Position numbers and translations under genes: made by a program
The notes under the pieces: model-generated
Seen by the model: only the letters and a program-made list of their open reading frames with translations
What the model was told of the DNA's origin: nothing
Databases searched by the model: none
Assembly: GCA_014804795.1 (NCBI GenBank)
Contig: JAAUZC010000011.1
Location: 1-52,364, forward strand
Source of the DNA: Lachnospiraceae bacterium
Lineage (GTDB): Bacteria > Bacillota > Clostridia > Lachnospirales > Lachnospiraceae
DNA length: 52,364 nucleotides
Direction of reading: 5' to 3'
In this document: piece after piece, positions 17,054 to 25,622 of the stretch
How positions within the stretch are numbered: position 1 is the stretch's first letter
Layout: each line of letters opens with the position of its first letter

Positions 17054-17638
17054 TTACAACAGCCCTGAGAAACCGCAGAATGCGATTGCCATCAATCCCG
17101 CCGTGATCAATACGATCGGCATTCCCTGAAACGATTCCGGCACATCATTGTAAGCCATCTTCTCCCGCAGTCCCGCAAGGATCACGATAGAGATCGTAAA
17201 TCCCACAGCTGTCGCAAAACCGTTCACAACACTTTTCAGAATTCCATACTGCTTTGTTACGTTTGTCAATGCCACACCAAGTACCGCACAGTTTGTTGTG
17301 ATAAGCGGAAGATAAATTCCCAGTGACTGATAGAGTGACGGGATAAACTTCTTTAAAAACATCTCGACAAACTGCACCAACGCCGCAATGACAAGTATAA
17401 AAACTATAGTCTGCAAATATTCAATATGTAACGGCACCAGCATAAACTGATAGATCGCTGCCGCCACCAAAGACGATATCGTAATCACAAAAATGATCGC
17501 AGCTCCCATGCCTGCCGCCGTCTCCGTCTTTTTGGACACCCCAAGGAACGGACAAAGCCCCAGAAACTGGCTCAGCACAACATTACTCACCAAAGAGGAA
17601 CTGATCAAAATAATTAATAAATCTTTTACTGTCTCCAT
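17054..17638 (-). CDS. rnfA: Rnf complex membrane subunit RnfA
   Basis: The 194-residue integral membrane protein has about six helices and the RnfA/RnfE signature (SNVVLSQFLGLCPFLGVSKK with its conserved cysteine, and YLPLITTNCAVLGVAL with the second). In the Rnf complex the RnfA/RnfE pair holds a membrane-embedded Fe-S cluster between its cysteines. The start follows GGAGGTTG. It is preceded by a palindromic element of about 90 bases after rnfE and followed immediately by a non-Rnf gene. Confidence 0.97.
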   Translation of the reverse strand: METVKDLLIILISSSLVSNVVLSQFLGLCPFLGVSKKTETAAGMGAAIIFVITISSLVAAAIYQFMLVPLHIEYLQTIVFILVIAALVQFVEMFLKKFIPSLYQSLGIYLPLITTNCAVLGVALTNVTKQYGILKSVVNGFATAVGFTISIVILAGLREKMAYNDVPESFQGMPIVLITAGLMAIAFCGFSGLL

Positions 17639-17652
17639 TTACAACCTCCATG

Positions 17653-17779
17653 ATAGTTCCGCATAATCCCTACCAGCACACACTATTGGAGGACAAATTT
17701 TCTGCTGCTTTGCATCAGCAAATTGTCCTGTGCACTGTTCGGGATTATGCTGATTTTATAGTTCCGCATAATCCCTACC
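17653..17779. repeat. Palindromic repeat element between rnfE and rnfA
   Basis: A 22-base unit starting ATAGTTCCGCATAATCCC occurs at 17653-17674 and again exactly at 17758-17779. Between them GGGATTATGC (17741-17750) is the reverse complement of GCATAATCCC (17661-17670). Within that lie GCACA/TGTGC and a long inner stem (GGACAAATTTTCTGCTG against CAGCAAATTGTCC). The whole 17661-17750 can fold as one hairpin in the transcript. It resembles a small non-coding repeat (REP/MITE-like). Confidence 0.7.
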
Positions 17780-17798
17780 TGTTCGTGCTCATGCTGAT

Positions 17799-18500
17799 CT
17801 ATGCATCCGTATCATAAAATTTCCGTCTGCCGCAGCCTTCCTCCCCGCAGTTCATGCAGTCCTCGCTGCAGCCGGAACCGATCTTGCTCATATCCTTTCC
17901 TTTCTTCTCCCCTGCGATCTTGATCTTATTCTGCACGGCAGTCAAAGCTGCCAGTACAAAGAACGCACCGGGAGCCATCACAAAAATGGCACAGGGCATA
18001 TAGGAAGACGGCATCACGGAAAATCCGAAAACTTTACCGGAACCGATCAACTCACGCACCGCACCGATACAGGTCAGCGCAAAAGAAAAGCCAAGTCCCA
18101 TGCCGATTCCGTCAAATAACGACGGCAGCACCGGATTTTTAGAAGCATACGCTTCCGCACGTCCCAAAATAATACAGTTTACTACAATAAGCGGAATGTA
18201 AATGCCAAGCGCATCATAGAGCGATGGCAGAAAACCTTCCAGTAAAAGCTCCATCATTGTCACAAAAGATGCAATGATCACAATAAAAGCCGGAATACGC
18301 ACCTTATCCGGAATAATATTCCGAAGCAGGGAAATGATCATGTTGCTGAGCGCTAACACCACCATTGTGGTCAGCCCCATTCCCAGACCGTTTATGGCGG
18401 AAGTTGTTACCGCCAGAGTCGGGCACATACCCAGCATCAGCACAAAGGTGGGATTTTCTTTAAACAGACCGTTTACCAGCCTGGATTTTATTTCACTCAT
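17799..18500 (-). CDS. rnfE: Rnf complex membrane subunit RnfE, with cysteine-rich tail
   Basis: The 233-residue membrane subunit is paralogous to RnfA (NPTFVLMLGMCPTLAVTTSA with the conserved cysteine, IPLIVVNCIILGRAEA with the second). After the last helix (GAFFVLAALTAVQ) the chain goes on with a soluble tail ending GCSEDCMNCGEEGC plus ten residues, a Cx3Cx2Cx4C arrangement beyond the usual end of the family core. The tail could hold a metal or an Fe-S cluster; that is inference. It overlaps rnfG by four bases. Confidence 0.95.
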   Translation of the reverse strand: MSEIKSRLVNGLFKENPTFVLMLGMCPTLAVTTSAINGLGMGLTTMVVLALSNMIISLLRNIIPDKVRIPAFIVIIASFVTMMELLLEGFLPSLYDALGIYIPLIVVNCIILGRAEAYASKNPVLPSLFDGIGMGLGFSFALTCIGAVRELIGSGKVFGFSVMPSSYMPCAIFVMAPGAFFVLAALTAVQNKIKIAGEKKGKDMSKIGSGCSEDCMNCGEEGCGRRKFYDTDA

Positions 18501-19114
18501 TCTGCCCCACCTCCTAACTCGTTCTGAAAATAATACAATCCCGCATTCACACCGTTTACTACCGCATTCGTTGTGATCGTCGCGCCGGAGATTGCATCAA
18601 TCTGATTTTCTGTCACGGCGCCTGTCTTTGTATATTCATACTTTTCTGCAGATTTTCCGGCAAACTGAGGCTTTAATACCTCATCCGCCCGCATACCGAG
18701 GCCTGCTGTCTCGGAAATACTCAACAGAGAAATACCCTTTAACAATCCCTCGTTTGTAATACCCATTGTAAACTGGATATCTCCGCCATATCCCTCATGC
18801 GTTGTCACTGTCAGGACATATCCCAGTGTATTTCCCGATGCATCCTGCGCTGTCATCACCTCGTCAATATCCTGGGACGGATACTCCGAAGCAAGCAGTA
18901 AAGCCGCCGCATCCGCATCAAAACCATCTGTTTCCGCAAAGGAAGCCGCCTCCGCAAAAACTTCCTGACAGGCATTCTGCTTTTTAATTCTTTTCTGTTC
19001 TGCAATGGGTTCTTTCGTAAGCTGATACACACCGCCGAGCACCAGACCTGCGATCAAAGTAATGACCACAATAATGCCTGCATCTTTCAACATGGATTTT
19101 ATCTCGTTATTCAT
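18497..19114 (-). CDS. rnfG: Rnf complex subunit RnfG (covalent FMN)
   Basis: One N-terminal helix (IIVVITLIAGLVLGGVYQL) is followed by a periplasmic-side FMN-binding domain. The flavinylation motif is DAISGATITTNAV, where the threonine of SGAT carries FMN through a phosphoester. RnfG passes electrons between the membrane subunits. It overlaps rnfE and rnfD by four bases each, showing one translational unit. Confidence 0.96.
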   Translation of the reverse strand: MNNEIKSMLKDAGIIVVITLIAGLVLGGVYQLTKEPIAEQKRIKKQNACQEVFAEAASFAETDGFDADAAALLLASEYPSQDIDEVMTAQDASGNTLGYVLTVTTHEGYGGDIQFTMGITNEGLLKGISLLSISETAGLGMRADEVLKPQFAGKSAEKYEYTKTGAVTENQIDAISGATITTNAVVNGVNAGLYYFQNELGGGAE

Positions 19115-20043
19115 ACGGCCTCTCCTCCTTTCCCGAATGCTTTCGGAAGAGTTACCTTCTCAATCAGTGGCACTAGCAGATTCCCTATGATGATCGCATA
19201 GGAAACGCCCTCGGAAGAAGCGCCGAACACACGGAAAATACCTGTCAGTATCCCTAAAAAGATACCATACAGATACTGGCCTTTCTTTGTGATCGGCCTT
19301 GTCACATAATCCGTTGCCATGAAAAATGCTCCATGCATCAGTCCGCCGCCTGCAAGATGTGCTGATATGTAAGCCGTATCAATGCCGTGTCCTCCAAATA
19401 AGCAGAGAAAAATCACGAAGCTGACAATATAGCTGCCCGGAATCCTCAAATCAATAATACCAAGCAGGATCAAAAAACATGCTCCGATCACGATGGCAAT
19501 CATGCTTGTCTCACCGATCGTTCCGCCGGTCTTTCCGATCACCATGGAAAATATATTCGGCGTTATACCCTCTTTTAACTGCGCGAGCGGCGTTGCGCCC
19601 GTGTATGCATCACAGTCAAAGTTCGTCATGATTGAAGTAAATGAGATCAGCAAAAAACATCTTGCGCCGAGCGCCGGATTCATAAAGTTCTGTCCCAGAC
19701 CTCCAAACAGCATTTTTACAACTAAGATTGCAAAAATACCGCCGATCATTCCAATCCACCAGGGTGCCATGGGAGGCAGATTCAGCGCCAGCAATAAACC
19801 CGTTACCACAGAGGAAAAATCCCCTATAGTCACTTCTTTTTTCATCAGTTTCTCATAGACAAATTCGGTCGCCATACAGCTTATTATCGTCACACAGATA
19901 AGAAGCAGCGCATGCATTCCGAAATTATAGATGCCAAATCCTGCAGCAGGAAGCAAAGCGATCACAACCGCCAGCATAATGGAGCTGGTCGTCACTTTGG
20001 ATCTCACATGCGGATTTGATGATACATGCAACATATCACTCAC
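19111..20043 (-). CDS. rnfD: Rnf complex subunit RnfD (covalent FMN)
   Basis: The 310-residue membrane protein belongs to the NqrB/RnfD family, with helices such as VMLAVVIALLPAAGFGIYNFG and LFGGLGQNFMNPALGARCFLL. The flavinylation motif is YTGATPLAQL. Later segments (GALMHG-like GGGLMHGAFFMATDYVTRPIT) are family-typical. RnfD is the main ion-translocating subunit of the complex. It lies 12 bases after rnfC and overlaps rnfG. Confidence 0.96.
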   Translation of the reverse strand: MSDMLHVSSNPHVRSKVTTSSIMLAVVIALLPAAGFGIYNFGMHALLLICVTIISCMATEFVYEKLMKKEVTIGDFSSVVTGLLLALNLPPMAPWWIGMIGGIFAILVVKMLFGGLGQNFMNPALGARCFLLISFTSIMTNFDCDAYTGATPLAQLKEGITPNIFSMVIGKTGGTIGETSMIAIVIGACFLILLGIIDLRIPGSYIVSFVIFLCLFGGHGIDTAYISAHLAGGGLMHGAFFMATDYVTRPITKKGQYLYGIFLGILTGIFRVFGASSEGVSYAIIIGNLLVPLIEKVTLPKAFGKGGEAV

Positions 20044-20055
20044 TGTTCTTTCCCC

Positions 20056-21372
20056 CTATTTTTTCTTCTTCGCAAGTTCCATCTTACGCATGGATTTGAT
20101 GGACTGTGTAAGCGGTCTCTTCGCCGGACAGGTATAACTGCAGCAGCCGCATTCCACACATTCCAATCCATTCAGCTTCAAAAATGTCTCTGAATCTCCA
20201 TGAATGGATGCCACCATCAGTTTATTCGGCACAAGTCTCTGGGGGCAGACTTCCACGCATCTGCCGCATTTAATACATGCCGTCGGCTCCATTTCCGATA
20301 CATCATCTTTTGTCAGACAGAGCAACGCCGATGCAGTCTTTGTTGTCGGTACATGCAGATCAAACATTCCAAAGCCCATCATCGGGCCGCCGGAGACTAC
20401 TTTTGCAGGCTCTTCCTTAAAGCCTCCTGCCTCCTCGATCAGCTCATCATACATCGTTCCGATCCTGACAATAAAATTCCGCGGATCATTGATCGCATCC
20501 CCCGTCACCGTCACAATGCGGTACATCAGAGGTTTCCCTTCCGTCACCGCATGATAAATTGCAACGATCGTATCTACATTATCCACGATGCAGCCCGCAT
20601 CTGCCGGAAGCATAGAAGAATTGATTGCCCGGCCGGTCGTTGCATAGATGATAGAACGCTCCGACCCCTGCGGATACTTTGTTTTAAGCGGCGTGACCAT
20701 AATATCCGGCTCGTCTCTTGTCAGCTTTTTTAACAGGGCTATCACATCCGGCTTGTTCTCTTCCACCGCCAGTATGCCTTTCGCATTGTCAAACAGCCGC
20801 AGCATGATCTTCAATCCGCCGATCAGCTTCTCCGGCTCCTCTATCATTCTTCGGTAATCCGAAGTCAGATACGGCTCACATTCCGCACAGTTCGCTATTA
20901 TGTAGTCGATTTTTTCCGGCTCTTTCGGAGAAAGCTTTATGAAAGTTGGAAATCCTGCGCCGCCCATACCTACAATTCCGGCCTCTTTGACAATGGCGAT
21001 AATCTCCTCCTTACTGAGCTCCTCATAAGGTTTGTGCTTCGGATATTCCACCTCTTCATAGAGCCCGTCATTTTCTATGACAATGCTCATCACCTCATTG
21101 CTCGTAACAACGCGCCTTGGTTCAATCGCTTTTACCGTCCCTGACACGGTAGCGTAAATCGGTGCTGATACGAAGCCCGAAGCCTCCGCGATCTTCTGTC
21201 CCTGCAGCACATGGTCGCCCTTTTGCACAATTGCCGCAGCCGGCGCACCGATATGCTGCGACAATGGATAAACTAACTCTCCTTTTGGCAGCACAGCCTT
21301 GATGGGCTTGTCTTTGGACATCTCTTTTCCCTCAAAAGGGTGGATGCCGCCCACAAATGTTGATTTGGCCAT
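20056..21372 (-). CDS. rnfC: Rnf complex subunit RnfC (NADH-binding, iron-sulfur)
   Basis: The 438-residue soluble subunit starts STFVGGIHPFEGKEMS, has the glycine-rich nucleotide site (GIVGMGGAGFPTFIKL) and the ECEPYLTSDYR stretch, and ends with two 4Fe-4S motifs (CIKCGRCVEVCP and CVECGCCSYTCP). It is where NAD is reduced or NADH oxidised. It is the first rnf gene here. The 81 bases before it hold a TGCGGAACT motif and AGGAGG but no convincing promoter. Confidence 0.97.
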   Translation of the reverse strand: MAKSTFVGGIHPFEGKEMSKDKPIKAVLPKGELVYPLSQHIGAPAAAIVQKGDHVLQGQKIAEASGFVSAPIYATVSGTVKAIEPRRVVTSNEVMSIVIENDGLYEEVEYPKHKPYEELSKEEIIAIVKEAGIVGMGGAGFPTFIKLSPKEPEKIDYIIANCAECEPYLTSDYRRMIEEPEKLIGGLKIMLRLFDNAKGILAVEENKPDVIALLKKLTRDEPDIMVTPLKTKYPQGSERSIIYATTGRAINSSMLPADAGCIVDNVDTIVAIYHAVTEGKPLMYRIVTVTGDAINDPRNFIVRIGTMYDELIEEAGGFKEEPAKVVSGGPMMGFGMFDLHVPTTKTASALLCLTKDDVSEMEPTACIKCGRCVEVCPQRLVPNKLMVASIHGDSETFLKLNGLECVECGCCSYTCPAKRPLTQSIKSMRKMELAKKKK

Positions 21373-21453
21373 TTACTTAATACCTCCTATTGCAGTTCCG
21401 CATCGTCGTTCCCGGTATCCGGGCAGATGCTGTTTTCATTTCGGTTCCACATC

Positions 21454-22557
21454 TCAATACGAATCCGCCATCATGCGTAAAATATGCTCCGCATAGCGGG
21501 AAAATGTATCTCTGCTGGTCTTTATCTCATCCGTTAACTCAAAGAAAATCTCTTTGCTCTTATAATCCCGTTTGAAGAAAGGTTGCACAAGCACATCCCA
21601 TTCCGGCAGATAAGACGAAAATTTTCTCGTATAACAGTTTTCCGCCGTGGCCTGGGTGCGGTATTCCTTATTTGCATAGGAAGAAACGGATTTATGGACT
21701 GCCATATCCTCGTCAGCAAAATAATAATAATCTTTGTAGGATGCATAAAAATACTTCATCTCTTCCTGATAGATCGGTATCCGGAAAGTGGCATATTTAC
21801 CTTCTCCGTTAAAATAACAGGAATTTGCATGGAAACGGATAGGCGCCGGAAGCGCTGCCGGCAGAGCAACTTTTAAAAGCAGTTCTTGTCTCTCCATGCC
21901 GAAATAATCTGTATAGGTATTTGCCTGTACCTTTTTTGCCCTAAGGGGCCTATTGAACATATCATAATAAGCAAGCACCGGAAAAATCTGGATCAACCCT
22001 CTGATATCATCCGCATTATGCAGAAGAAGCAGATGGAAAGCTGCATCCGAGGAGCCTTTCACATAGTCATGGTAAACGTTAATCAGATTGCCCCCATTAT
22101 AGGTATCTTTCCGGTTAAACCCGAGAAACAATTCCACAGATTTCTGCTTACAGTTAGGCATTTTCAAAAAATACTTATAGGGAACGATCCTTCTATACAG
22201 ATCGATACCGGTCAGATCATCAAACGTATAGGGAAGATCATATGCCTTACATTTCTGCTGAATAAAAGGGATATCAAAGTTATTACCGTTAAAATGAACA
22301 ATATGGGTGTAATTCTTTGCCATTTTGAAAAAGCTCTCTATGACTTTCTGCTCTTCCTCATACTTCTCCGCAAACCATTGGGTCAGACGAAAAGACATAC
22401 CATCAAAAAAAGCACACCCGATCAGGTAAATAAATGAGTTTTTTGCTGTGAAGCCTGTTGTCTCAATATCAAAAAACAAAATATTCTGAAGTGGTGCAAT
22501 CTGCTCCACAGGATAGGAAATATTCGATAAATCAAGTTTCTGATGAATAATTCGCAT
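21454..22557 (-). CDS. YprB-like RNase H-fold exonuclease
   Basis: The protein has a DEDD-type exonuclease domain: FFDIETTGF (first two acidic residues), IVHFNGNNFDIPFI (next acidic residue) and a later HNADDIRGL. It matches the ribonuclease H-like YprB family of Firmicutes. The residues after about 220 are family-specific with no assigned role. The start is set at 22557 (MRIIHQ) with AAAGGA at 22566-22571; a TTG farther upstream is unlikely. It precedes rnfC and may supply its transcript. Confidence 0.85.
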   Translation of the reverse strand: MRIIHQKLDLSNISYPVEQIAPLQNILFFDIETTGFTAKNSFIYLIGCAFFDGMSFRLTQWFAEKYEEEQKVIESFFKMAKNYTHIVHFNGNNFDIPFIQQKCKAYDLPYTFDDLTGIDLYRRIVPYKYFLKMPNCKQKSVELFLGFNRKDTYNGGNLINVYHDYVKGSSDAAFHLLLLHNADDIRGLIQIFPVLAYYDMFNRPLRAKKVQANTYTDYFGMERQELLLKVALPAALPAPIRFHANSCYFNGEGKYATFRIPIYQEEMKYFYASYKDYYYFADEDMAVHKSVSSYANKEYRTQATAENCYTRKFSSYLPEWDVLVQPFFKRDYKSKEIFFELTDEIKTSRDTFSRYAEHILRMMADSY

Positions 22558-22614
22558 AAGGGATGTCCTTTCACTTAATTTCAATACGCATATCTTCTAA
22601 ACTCGCTAACACTT

Positions 22615-22642
22615 ATTATATCATAAATCCTGCAATTAACAA
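22615..22642 (-). promoter_or_regulatory. Putative sigma-A promoter for the YprB-like gene
   Basis: On the minus strand TTGTTA (22637-22642), 16 bases and a perfect TATAAT (22615-22620) precede the YprB-like gene by about 60 bases. It could also drive the rnf genes. Confidence 0.55.
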
Positions 22643-22664
22643 AGCAAATTTACACATCTACGAC

Positions 22665-22703
22665 AAAATACCGCCACCCGTAAAACGAGCGGCGGTATTT
22701 TTT
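22665..22703 (-). terminator. Terminator of the coiled-coil protein gene
   Basis: AATACCGCC pairs with GGCGGTATT around a 15-base loop and is followed on the minus strand by TTTTG. It overlaps the stop codon at 22702. Confidence 0.75.
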
Positions 22704-23721
22704 AAAAAGATTCGTCCACCTTAACGCCTTTAATATCTTCTGACATCAGTTTCATCTTTCGTATCATCTCTTCAATTTCCCGCTGATAATCAGCTTTTTG
22801 ACTGTCCATCTGCACCATGGCTTCCGTCATATCATCTTTTGATATCGGTTCCGGCTGCGTATCCACATGATATTTCTCCGGATTTGCCATTGCCTCCATC
22901 TCGGCTCTTTTTTCCTTTGCGGCCTCAAGTTTCTCTTCCTGCTCTTCTTTCTTCTCAGCTCTCTCTTCCGCCTTCTCCTGCAGTTCTTCCGACTTCTTAT
23001 CCAGATTCTCTTTCGCTTCATCTACGAGCATTCCGAGAACTTCCCTGCTTGCAGCCTCCAGCGCATCATCTCTTTCATTTTGCGCCTTTCGTATATAATC
23101 CTTTTTCAACCGTTCTAATCTGGTTCCACGGATAGCGGCATTATCCGAAATAATACCGCTTTCTGCTTTACTCACAGCAGCTTCATAAGGTGCTTTACTC
23201 TTCTCAAGCGTTAGTGCCTTTTTCTGATAGTCCGTATAGCCCTTTGTATCTATCTCCGCTAACCGTTCCATCTCTTCCTTGCTCAGAGCTTTCGACATAT
23301 CCCCTCTGGTATAGGCTTCTCTCTTTTCAAGCAGTTCCAGATCTTTCTGCTCCTCAGAATCCGAATCCACACCACACTCTTCGCGCCATTTGTCTTTTTC
23401 TGCATTAATCTCACTGATTTTGTTCTGCGCCTGCTCCAGTTCAGCTTCAAGCTGCTTCCTATTCGCTCTGACTTCATCCACATCTCTGTCCATTTTCAGT
23501 TCATTCGCCAGAGCTTTCCTCACAATACCATAGGCCTGTTTCTTTGCCAGCGATTTCTTCAATGCGATCGGATCAAACTGCCCACTCAGTATCGCCGCCG
23601 GATTTTGCTCATTCTTCTCTTCTCTCTTTTTGCCGGAAAAACTGACTGTCCCAAACATCCCTGTCTGTTCATCCCTGTTCAGCATTCCTGCATTAATATT
23701 AATATTTGCATTGATTGCCAT
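22702..23721 (-). CDS. Coiled-coil protein of unknown function
   Basis: The 339-residue, highly charged protein has a short Asn/Ile-rich start (AINANININAGML), then long heptad-like Glu/Lys/Ala stretches (residues about 75-130 and 205-285, including RAEKKEEQEEKLEAAKEKRA). There is no signal peptide or membrane helix. It resembles coiled-coil hypothetical proteins seen in Lachnospiraceae but I do not know a function. It is monocistronic between its terminator and the upstream gap. Confidence 0.75.
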   Translation of the reverse strand: MAINANININAGMLNRDEQTGMFGTVSFSGKKREEKNEQNPAAILSGQFDPIALKKSLAKKQAYGIVRKALANELKMDRDVDEVRANRKQLEAELEQAQNKISEINAEKDKWREECGVDSDSEEQKDLELLEKREAYTRGDMSKALSKEEMERLAEIDTKGYTDYQKKALTLEKSKAPYEAAVSKAESGIISDNAAIRGTRLERLKKDYIRKAQNERDDALEAASREVLGMLVDEAKENLDKKSEELQEKAEERAEKKEEQEEKLEAAKEKRAEMEAMANPEKYHVDTQPEPISKDDMTEAMVQMDSQKADYQREIEEMIRKMKLMSEDIKGVKVDESF

Positions 23722-23833
23722 ATCATTAGATTCCTTTCTTATGATTATTTTGACAAATCAGATAACATTCGTTAATCATAAGTTATATCGACATGTATTG
23801 AAGAAAGGTTAATACTCACAAATCAAAATCCTT

Positions 23834-24391
23834 TTAATTTGTGACCATCTGAAACCATCTTGGAACATCCGGGTATATTCTCATACCCTCATTAGATTTA
23901 TATACTGCAAAACGATTAAAAGATTTGGTATTATCATAGAAAAAGATAGTAGTACAATCGGGCATAATATACTTTAGATTTGAAAAAGATTCTACATATC
24001 GTCTCTCAATATCTTCATCGGGAATACCGTGACCACCATTTTTCACACGTGTTTTCACCCTTGATTTTGCTATTTCGACAGAATCAACGCCAACATAGTG
24101 TATCTCAATCTGATATCCCAGATATTTTGCTCTTCTTATATTATTAATAATTGATTTACCACACAAAGTTGTCTCCTGATTAAAAGAACGCCTTTCAGTC
24201 AAGAGTTGCTGTAAATACTTCACCGCAATTTTACCGGCTTTCATCACATCTGACGGATTTTTCCAATCACCAAATTCCCGGACGATTTCATCAACATTAA
24301 TTCTGGGCATGTCCCGCAGATTGGTTAAAAGATAATATAAAGTTGACTTCCCAGCACCATTAACTCCCGCAATTAAAATATATTTAGGCAC
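23834..24391 (-). CDS. Zeta-toxin-like P-loop kinase
   Basis: The 185-residue protein has Walker A (LIAGVNGAGKSTLYYLL), then INVDEIVREFG, a glutamate in SFNQETTLCG, and arginine-rich DEDIERRYVESFSNL, matching the zeta toxin/UDP-N-acetylglucosamine kinase fold. Zeta toxins phosphorylate peptidoglycan precursors. The start is GTG at 24391, whose G is shared with the TAG stop of the gene before it, so translation is coupled. The upstream 60-residue protein is in the usual antitoxin place. Confidence 0.8.
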   Translation of the reverse strand: MPKYILIAGVNGAGKSTLYYLLTNLRDMPRINVDEIVREFGDWKNPSDVMKAGKIAVKYLQQLLTERRSFNQETTLCGKSIINNIRRAKYLGYQIEIHYVGVDSVEIAKSRVKTRVKNGGHGIPDEDIERRYVESFSNLKYIMPDCTTIFFYDNTKSFNRFAVYKSNEGMRIYPDVPRWFQMVTN

Positions 24392-24573
24392 TAGAACATC
24401 TTCCCTTCTACCACAGTCTTTTGTCCCTTTTGTAACAGAAAATTCCCTACCATTCGATAGAAATTTCTCTGATCTTCAGTCTCAGCTTCTAACATAAGCT
24501 GTAAAGTGTCTGAAGGCGAAAGTTTATCTATCATATCATTATAAATTTTCTCATAAGCTTTTACATCACACAT
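24391..24573 (-). CDS. Small acidic protein upstream of the zeta-like toxin (putative antitoxin)
   Basis: The 60-residue protein (VKAYEKIYNDMIDKLSPSDT at its start, AETEDQRNFYRMVGNFLLQK later) is helical and acidic. Size, order and a one-base overlap with the kinase gene suggest an antitoxin. It does not look like the classical epsilon antitoxin to me, so the assignment is by context. The upstream region has a TATAAT near 24610. Confidence 0.65.
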   Translation of the reverse strand: MCDVKAYEKIYNDMIDKLSPSDTLQLMLEAETEDQRNFYRMVGNFLLQKGQKTVVEGKMF

Positions 24574-24647
24574 GTTGCAACAATCTCCAAAAAATTCTTA
24601 TTGATCATATTATAATATATCAATAATATTTTATTCTCAATTTCTCT

Positions 24648-24677
24648 AAAAGCTGCCTGCATTTACAGACAGCCTTT
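24648..24677 (-). terminator. Terminator downstream of cheR
   Basis: GCTGCCTG pairs with CAGACAGC (one mismatch) and on the minus strand is followed by TTTTAG. It sits between the cheR stop and the small acidic protein gene. Confidence 0.55.
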
Positions 24678-24736
24678 AGAAGTTACTTAAATTTTCAGAT
24701 TAACAAATTTCTCGTAAGCGGGTCCGCCCGCTTTTA

Positions 24737-25513
24737 TCAAGGTTTCACGTAGAAGAAAGAACTCTTTCTATCATAACCGATCTCTTTATAGTTCATGATC
24801 TGCTCTGTGCTTCCGATAAACAGTACGCCGCCGGACGTCAGAGATTTAAAATATTTCCTGAATACTTCGTCTTTTGCTTCTTCCGTAAAATAGATCAGCA
24901 CATTTCTGCAGACGATCAAATGGTATCCCAGATCATATCTGTCCTTGATCAGGTTATGCTGCTTAAAAGTAACACGTCTCTTAATCTCATCGGAGATACG
25001 ATAAGAGCTGCCGACTTTTGTAAAATACTTAGCTTTTAAATCTTTCGGTACACCGGCAAGGCTCTTTTCCGCGTAAAGCCCGAGTTTCGCTTTTTCCAGA
25101 ATCTGGTTATCCAGGTCCGTCGCATAAATTCTGATGTTTGCAAGGGGCAGATGTCTTGATAACGCCATAACGAGCGAATAAGGCTCATCCCCCGTAGAAC
25201 ATGCCGCACTCCATATTTTCAGATTTTTACCGAATTTTCTGATCAACTCAGGGAACACTTCTTTATCCAGGAACTGCCATTGCAACGGATCGCGGTAAAA
25301 CTCCGAAACATTGATCGTCATATAGCCCAGAAACTCATCCATCAGATCCTTATCCTTTTTGATGGCAGCTATGTAATCCTGATAACCTTTGTACTTATGA
25401 TTGCTGATCAGCGTATCGATACGGCGCTTCATCTGTTTTTCCTTATAGGCGTCCAGATCAATCTTTGTCAGATTAAACATTTCCTTTTTGAAATACTCAT
25501 AATCGTATGCCAT
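24737..25513 (-). CDS. cheR: CheR-type protein-glutamate methyltransferase
   Basis: The 258-residue protein has a CheR N-terminal helical domain (then FLGYMTINVSEFYRDPLQW) and a SAM-binding domain (IWSAACSTGDEPYSLVM, IYATDLDNQILEKAK, HLIVCRNVLIYFTEE, GGVLFIGSTEQI). By family it methylates glutamates on chemoreceptors. No other chemotaxis gene is near, so it may serve receptors encoded elsewhere. It is flanked by terminators on both sides and so is its own unit. Confidence 0.93.
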   Translation of the reverse strand: MAYDYEYFKKEMFNLTKIDLDAYKEKQMKRRIDTLISNHKYKGYQDYIAAIKKDKDLMDEFLGYMTINVSEFYRDPLQWQFLDKEVFPELIRKFGKNLKIWSAACSTGDEPYSLVMALSRHLPLANIRIYATDLDNQILEKAKLGLYAEKSLAGVPKDLKAKYFTKVGSSYRISDEIKRRVTFKQHNLIKDRYDLGYHLIVCRNVLIYFTEEAKDEVFRKYFKSLTSGGVLFIGSTEQIMNYKEIGYDRKSSFFYVKP

Positions 25514-25551
25514 AACAAATTCACCCCTTATGATAATATTATTTATTGTTT

Positions 25552-25583
25552 AAAAAGGCTGTCCATGTCAGACAGCCCTTTTT
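25552..25583 (-). terminator. Strong terminator after the S1-domain gene
   Basis: AAAAAGGCTGTC pairs with GACAGCC(C)TTTTT; the minus strand ends in TTTTTAAAC. It ends the cmk-ispH-S1 unit. Confidence 0.85.
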
Positions 25584-25622
25584 AGCATAAAACTGTTCAC
25601 GAAGTGTGCAGTTGTTGCTTAT

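Noticed and set aside
20200-20733. 177-codon plus-strand frame opposite rnfC
   Set aside because: Cys/His/Arg-rich antisense composition, no ribosome site; rnfC is certain.
22839-23135. Plus-strand Leu/Pro/Ser-rich frames opposite the coiled-coil gene
   Set aside because: Mirror of Glu/Lys codons of the minus-strand gene.
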